DNA from: Ostreococcus mediterraneus
Taxonomy: Eukaryota; Chlorophyta; Mamiellophyceae; Mamiellales; Bathycoccaceae
Reading direction: 5' to 3'
Assembly (NCBI GenBank): GCA_012295225.1
Contig: WMKK01000004.1
Location: forward strand, 791,502 to 855,501
DNA length: 64,000 nt
Numbering within the stretch: position 1 is the first letter of the stretch; every line of letters starts with the position of its first letter. Under the pieces are notes generated by a model that was given only the letters and a program-made list of their open reading frames with translations, ran no database searches and had not been told where the DNA came from. The position numbers and the translations under genes are program-made. This document shows positions 59,387-64,000 of this stretch, one piece after another.

Positions 59387-60892
59387 TTACCTGACCACCT
59401 TGCCGGCATCGATTGAGATGATGTTCGCTGGCGCCGATGGAATCAAAGTGAACGCGCCGCCACCGCCGCATGGAAGACTACATTGATACAGTTTCCCTTG
59501 CCCGTCCAACAACCAAAGAGATGTCTCCCCGACGGCGACTTGGTTGATAATGTCCGTGCTTGAAAACGCCGCGGGAACGTTGATGGTGACCCAGCCACCG
59601 CTTGCGTTTTCGTTTCGAACGTAAATAGTTCGCCCGTTGTTGTGAATCGCGTAAAGCTGTGCGTCGCCAACTTCCATCTGCTTAATACTGCCAAGTACTC
59701 CGTACTCCCAGTGACTTCCAGGCCGACACGGGTTTGCGCAATACCAGACGTCACCGTTGAGGTTGGTGCCCCACAAATACGTTCGTCCGCTCGTGACTTG
59801 AACAAGTCGTGAAGTATCGTACATGCCCGCTTGTACCCAATCGTCGTTGCCATTGCTCGAACGCATCCAAATGCGACCTCCGGCAGCATTTTCATTTTTT
59901 GTCACCCCGTAAACGACGCCGTAGCCGACATCCATGTCGATAGCTGGACCATCCGAGGGATAGTTCAAGTGCTTCGCGTCATTGTTGACGGTTCTCCAAT
60001 TCGACGCGTCGTACGGATTTAAATCAAGGTTATCCGTGATCATGAGCTTGCCCGTGTTCGTGTCCAACCCCCACGTGTTGGACTCGCCCGCGCTCACCAT
60101 TGTGAAATGCCCTTTATATTTACGCCACGCATCAGTCGCAGCCTTGGATTCTTCAATGCCGTACACGTTGTCGGCATCTCCAAGCGACGGTCCGACAGTC
60201 GCGATGAGCTTGACGGTTTGAGGACACACGCCGAGGCAACCCGCCCACCTGGCTTTGTATTCGTACACGCCGTCGGCGCGCGGCGTCATGCCCGCCGGAA
60301 ATTTACGATTGTGATACACTCCACCACCAGCTTCGACCGCCGTCGAGCATGAGTCATCAATCAAATCACCAGTTTTAGGCAAGCGTCTGTTCCGACCCAG
60401 CTCAAAAATGGTGTCGCCGTTCGCGTTTGTCGCCGCGAAACCAAACTCTTCGTTCGCCGACACCGTCGCCGTGCCCTTGAAAATCGTCGAAAACCCACTG
60501 CGCGTGAGTTCCACGCCAGCACCCGCGCCCATGTCCCCACCAAACTCCCCCGGCGGTGTACCCTTGCGTTGCATCGTCACCTTGGTCACTTGCGTGTCAA
60601 AGAAACCTTTAATCGGCGCCTTCTCCATGACCCCCGGCGGAATGCACCCGACATCCACGGAAAACTCCACCGTGCGCCTCGCCGCCGCGGACGCCCCGAA
60701 CGACCCGGTCGCCGCCCGCGCGCCCACGACCGCCACCGCGCACGCGCACGCGCCCCCGATCGCCGCCAACGCGCGTCGCGGCGTCACCGCCCACGTCGTC
60801 GTCGTCGTCGTCTTGGCCCCGAGCATGGGCGTGTGCTCATCCGTCTTTGCGCCCGCGCCGGTGGCGCTCGCGCGCGTCATATGCATCACCAT
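59387..60892 (-). CDS. Membrane-anchored tectonin-repeat protein
   Basis: 501 residues from ATG 60892; upstream in frame lies an Asp run from a GAC/GTC array. A short cytosolic Thr-rich start, one membrane span (ALAAIGGACACAVAVVGARA) and a large lumenal/extracellular part. From ~270 on come tectonin-type propeller blades: YGIEESKAATDAWRKYKGHF, TWGLDTNTGKLMITDN, MDVGYGVVYGVTKNENAAGG, VTSGRTYLWGTNLNGDVWYC, MEVGDAQLYAIHNNGRTIYV, VAVGETSLWLLDGQGKLYQC. Before them lies a Gly/Cys beta-rich domain. Tectonins bind carbohydrate or membrane lectin-like targets. Type II topology suggests surface or Golgi. Convergent with the kinase. Confidence 0.75.
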   Translation of the reverse strand: MVMHMTRASATGAGAKTDEHTPMLGAKTTTTTTWAVTPRRALAAIGGACACAVAVVGARAATGSFGASAAARRTVEFSVDVGCIPPGVMEKAPIKGFFDTQVTKVTMQRKGTPPGEFGGDMGAGAGVELTRSGFSTIFKGTATVSANEEFGFAATNANGDTIFELGRNRRLPKTGDLIDDSCSTAVEAGGGVYHNRKFPAGMTPRADGVYEYKARWAGCLGVCPQTVKLIATVGPSLGDADNVYGIEESKAATDAWRKYKGHFTMVSAGESNTWGLDTNTGKLMITDNLDLNPYDASNWRTVNNDAKHLNYPSDGPAIDMDVGYGVVYGVTKNENAAGGRIWMRSSNGNDDWVQAGMYDTSRLVQVTSGRTYLWGTNLNGDVWYCANPCRPGSHWEYGVLGSIKQMEVGDAQLYAIHNNGRTIYVRNENASGGWVTINVPAAFSSTDIINQVAVGETSLWLLDGQGKLYQCSLPCGGGGAFTLIPSAPANIISIDAGKVVR

Positions 60893-60902
60893 CGTCGTCC
60901 GA

Positions 60903-60937
<35 letters not shown>

Positions 60938-61438
60938 CCGTCGCGTCGTCGCGTCGCGTCGGCGCGTCCCGTCGGCGCGATCGCGTGCCGCGTGCCGCGT
61001 GCCGCGTAACACCCAAAGGGCACACCTCACCGTGTTAGCACGCGCGAGGTCAGGGAAGCAGACGCCACGACTGCATCACACGCGGTGGCGCGGTGTCTGG
61101 TGTGATACATCGGTGGCGTCCCCAACCCTAACGGACAGAGGTCGCGTCCATCGGTGGCGTCGTCCTCCTCCTCTGCGGTCGCCGTGCGGTCGCGGTCGCG
61201 GTCGCCGTGGAGGCGTGGCACACCTCGACGCGGCGTGCTGGACGCGTGCCAGTGCGAGGCGGGCCACGGCGAGCACGAGGAGGGCGAGGAGGGCGCGTGG
61301 TGACTGGTGGATTCTCGACACCGTCACCGTCGTCGTCGAGGACGTCGTCGTCGAGGACGTCGTCGACGTCGAGGACGTCGAGGACGCGCGATAGCGACAT
61401 CGTCGTCGTCTTCAGCACCGTAAGCATTAACATCAACC
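60893..61438. promoter_or_regulatory. Divergent intergenic region, 546 bp
   Basis: Between the tectonin gene start and the helicase start. It contains a (GTC)n/(GAC)n run (about 60902-60940) and a GTCGTCGAGGAC repeat (61330-61385). Open frames across it are Asp/Arg/Val shadows produced by these repeats. Contains both promoters by position. Confidence 0.4.
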
Positions 61439-64000
61439 ATGGGACGACGCGGTCGAGGCGGTGGTGGACGCGCCACGAACGATGACGGTGGTGGTGGACG
61501 CGGCGGTGGTGGACGCGGCGGTGGTGGACGCGGTGGTGGTCGTCACACGTTTGTGAGACCGGTTGGGGAGACGGCGAGGATTGATATTCACAACGCGTTG
61601 GAGCAATTTAGGAGCGACCCCGAGGCGAGCGAGTTGGTGTTTCCGCCAGACGTGGATAATCATTTCAGAGCGGTCGTGCACGCGGAGTGTAAGAAGCTCG
61701 GGTTGAAGTCGAAATCGCATGGGAAGGGTGATGAGCGACGCGTGCACGTGACGAAATCTACAGAGTTTAAACCGAGCGACGCGGAAGATTTGTTCGACTT
61801 GGGATTAGGCGCGCGCGCGACGTCAGCTTTGGAGACGTACTTTGGCCGATTTCAACAGACGCCAGAGGAAATTAGACTATCTGTTGCGGGGTCGTTGGAT
61901 GCGGCGTGGGAAGAGCAAGCGAGTGCCGAAAAGACTAGTTCACATAAACGCGGACGCGGTGCTTCGAGTTTGGAAATGCGCGGACGAAGTTTGACGCCAG
62001 ATGAAGCGGCGAGGCGCATCGAGACACTGGCGTCGCGCGTCGCCACAGATGGCGCTCTCGCAGCGATTCAAACCAAGCGACAGGCGCTACCGGTGTGGGA
62101 GTTTAAAGATGCCATCATAGAAGCCGTGGCAAATAATCAAATCGTTCTCGTCGCCGGCTCGACGGGTTGTGGTAAAACGACGCAGGTGCCGCAATACGTC
62201 CTGGACGACGCGTGGGCGCGGGGTCAAGGCGCCGCCATCGTCTGTACGCAGCCGCGTCGTATCTCTGCCATGACTGTATCTGAACGCATCGCAAACGAGC
62301 GCGGCGAATCCATCGGGCAAAGCACAGTTGGGTATCAAATTCGCCTCGAGTCCAAAGTGAGCCCAGAATGCTCGCTTTTATTTTGCACGTCAGGAGTCTT
62401 GTTGCGCAAGCTCACGAGCGACACGAGCGACAAGATGTGTCAGTCTCTAACGCACATCATCATCGACGAGTTGCACGAGCGCGATTTGTTTGCTGACTTT
62501 TTGACGATTATTCTCAAGGGCGTGTTGCCAAAGCACCCGCATTTGAAGCTCGTTCTCATGTCCGCCACGGTGCGGGAAGACTTGTTTAGCGAATACTTTG
62601 GCTCCTGTCCGGTTATTTCGGTTCCTGGGTACACGCATCCTGTGACAGAGTTTCACTTGGAAGATATCTTGCCCATGGTTGGTTGGGGCGGGGGNGCGCG
62701 AGGAGGCGCGCACGTACAAGCGCACGCAAAGGCGGCGCACGAGCAACCTTTAGTCAAGGCGCCAACATCGGGACCCATAGTCGAACAAATGCGCGAAGCC
62801 ATCATGCGAGCGTTCTTGGAAGATAGTGACGAGGCTTTCGATTGGCTCTTGTCTTGTGCGCGAGACGTCGACCCGGCTGGGTTGTCTTACGTCAACGTTT
62901 CGCACTCCACTGGCGCCACGGCGTTGATGGTGGCAGCTGGCAAGGGTCGTCAAATGGAAGTGTCGCAACTTCTCGGCCTCGGCGCGTCGTCGACGATGCG
63001 TAGCACCGATGGCAGAACCGCCGCAGATTGGGCGGAAAAGTTTGATCACGTCGAACTAGCTGACGCTATTAGAAGTATGGATGAAGAGAACGAGGACGTC
63101 GGGAACAACGAGCAGGCGGCGTTGTTGCTGAGCGATTACCAGCTCTCTGTCGATCCCGATGAAGTCGACGTCGATTTGATTCATAACTTGATTGTTTGGA
63201 TCGTCAAAGAACGTGCAGTAGACGAGGGATCTGATGGTGCCATTTTAGTGTTTCTACCAGGTTGGGATGAAATCTCAAAGCTTCGGGAGTCACTCACGGC
63301 GGATTACAACATCTGTCACGCCGCGACGGTGCTCCCGTTACACTCAATGGTCGCCCCAGCGGAGCAACGGAAGGTTTTCCAGCGCCCACCAAAGGGGTTA
63401 CGCAAGATCGTTCTTTCAACGAATATCGCGGAAACCGCGGTGACGATCGATGACGTGGTATTCGTCATTGATAGCGGACGATTAAAAGAGAAGAGCTACG
63501 ACGCGTATTCTGCAGTGTCGACGCTTCAAGCGGCTTGGATTTCTCAAGCGAGCGCAAAGCAGCGAAGAGGACGCGCCGGCCGTGTGCGCCCAGGCGAATG
63601 TTATCGCGTGTATTCTACCTCGCGTTTCAAATCATTCAGCGAGTTTCAGCTACCAGAGATGCAAAGGTCGCCACTGGAAGAACTTTGTTTGCAAGTGCGC
63701 GTGCTCGCCGAAAGCGGCGCAAACGTCGTGGACTTTGGCAAGGGAAGCACGGCGGGGTTCTTGGCTAGAGCTGTGGAGCCACCGGTACCACAGGCGATCG
63801 ATAACGCCGTTCGCTTGTTACAAGATATCGGGGCGCTCACTGAAGAGGAGCGGCTGACGAGACTCGGGCGACATTTGGGAGAGCTCCCCTTGCACCCGCG
63901 CGTGGGAAAGATGATTCTCTACGCGGCGTTGTTTGGGGTGCTTGATCCAATATTGACCGTAGCGTGCGCGGCGGCGTATCGTCCGCCATTTATTATCTCT
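61439..64000 (+). CDS. R3H-DExH RNA helicase with ankyrin insert, YTHDC2/NIH type (partial)
   Basis: An uninterrupted frame of 854 codons from ATG 61439 to the window edge; the 3' end is missing. RGG-type Gly/Arg repeats (~1-36), an R3H domain (~50-105; FRAVVHAECKKLGLKSKSHG), then helicase motifs: GSTGCGKTTQVPQ (~238), TQPRRISAM, IIIDELHERD (~340, D-E-L-H), VLMSATV, then an insert of two ankyrin units (STGATALMVAAGKGRQMEVS; GRTAADWAEKFDHVELADAI, ~495-545) before lobe 2: LVFLPGWDEI, LHSMV, VLSTNIAETAVTI and QRRGRAGRVRPGECYR. Ankyrin repeats between the lobes define the YTHDC2/plant NIH group. An N at 62695 falls in a Gly codon and does not matter. Confidence 0.92.
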   Translation, partial: MGRRGRGGGGRATNDDGGGGRGGGGRGGGGRGGGRHTFVRPVGETARIDIHNALEQFRSDPEASELVFPPDVDNHFRAVVHAECKKLGLKSKSHGKGDERRVHVTKSTEFKPSDAEDLFDLGLGARATSALETYFGRFQQTPEEIRLSVAGSLDAAWEEQASAEKTSSHKRGRGASSLEMRGRSLTPDEAARRIETLASRVATDGALAAIQTKRQALPVWEFKDAIIEAVANNQIVLVAGSTGCGKTTQVPQYVLDDAWARGQGAAIVCTQPRRISAMTVSERIANERGESIGQSTVGYQIRLESKVSPECSLLFCTSGVLLRKLTSDTSDKMCQSLTHIIIDELHERDLFADFLTIILKGVLPKHPHLKLVLMSATVREDLFSEYFGSCPVISVPGYTHPVTEFHLEDILPMVGWGGXARGGAHVQAHAKAAHEQPLVKAPTSGPIVEQMREAIMRAFLEDSDEAFDWLLSCARDVDPAGLSYVNVSHSTGATALMVAAGKGRQMEVSQLLGLGASSTMRSTDGRTAADWAEKFDHVELADAIRSMDEENEDVGNNEQAALLLSDYQLSVDPDEVDVDLIHNLIVWIVKERAVDEGSDGAILVFLPGWDEISKLRESLTADYNICHAATVLPLHSMVAPAEQRKVFQRPPKGLRKIVLSTNIAETAVTIDDVVFVIDSGRLKEKSYDAYSAVSTLQAAWISQASAKQRRGRAGRVRPGECYRVYSTSRFKSFSEFQLPEMQRSPLEELCLQVRVLAESGANVVDFGKGSTAGFLARAVEPPVPQAIDNAVRLLQDIGALTEEERLTRLGRHLGELPLHPRVGKMILYAALFGVLDPILTVACAAAYRPPFIIS

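Overview
The window reads as a compact, GC-rich nuclear segment of a picoeukaryotic green alga, most likely a mamiellophyte close to Ostreococcus. I infer this from several things. Nuclear genes encode plastid proteins with transit peptides (PsaE, a flavodiiron protein, MinD, a one-helix LHC-like protein, DapF). Genes lie about 1.8 kb apart, often with less than 100 bp between convergent neighbours. Most genes have no intron, the introns found are short, and GAC/GTC trinucleotide runs are common. Species assignment is inference. Three single N bases (32533, 45357, 62695) indicate draft sequence.

Layout. 0.5-9.4 kb: a two-exon unknown gene, an animal-type L-serine dehydratase, a MUT9-like kinase, an unknown possibly plastid protein, an FLVB-type flavodiiron protein (minus), a small DUF3128-like gene and a Maf-like pyrophosphatase. 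9.5-15.1 kb: a SNF2-type protein with lost ATPase motifs, casein kinase 1 in three exons, a FAM32A splicing factor, a stand-alone myosin TH1-domain protein and a plastid EMAPII/tRNA-binding protein. 15.4-30.1 kb: a possible SMC5/6 loader, acetylornithine deacetylase, RPC1 (Pol III), a large type II membrane protein, PsaE in three tiny exons, a DUF89 phosphatase and MinD. 30.5-42.5 kb: an IRE1 homologue ending in a CCCH zinc finger, mitochondrial uL24, an AT-richer ankyrin gene and a 2,099-residue rotatin-like ARM-repeat protein. 42.8-50.9 kb: a CPR5-like membrane protein, a repeat-filled divergent promoter region, a one-helix LHC-like protein, a secreted somatomedin-B-like protein, an F-box/LRR protein, an unknown type I membrane protein and an LSF2-type phosphoglucan phosphatase. 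51.1-64 kb: SF3B2, a tail-anchored unknown, DapF, a DUF493 protein, a TAT-SF1-like factor, an AGC-like kinase, a tectonin-repeat membrane protein and the 5' part of a YTHDC2/NIH-type helicase, which runs off the end.

I resolved eleven introns by reading-frame and homology continuity. All have a donor of the form G-Y-R-C-G-Y (ten GT, one GC) and an upstream CTGAC branch-point motif. This shared grammar supports the splice models and is itself notable.

The strongest candidates for something new are the IRE1-CCCH fusion, the degenerate SNF2 protein, the rotatin-like gene, the TH1-only protein, the paired AATAA-loop hairpins between convergent genes at about 36.1 kb, and the ATCGAT-rich arrays in divergent promoters. 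I see no rRNA, tRNA, CRISPR array or recognisable transposon.
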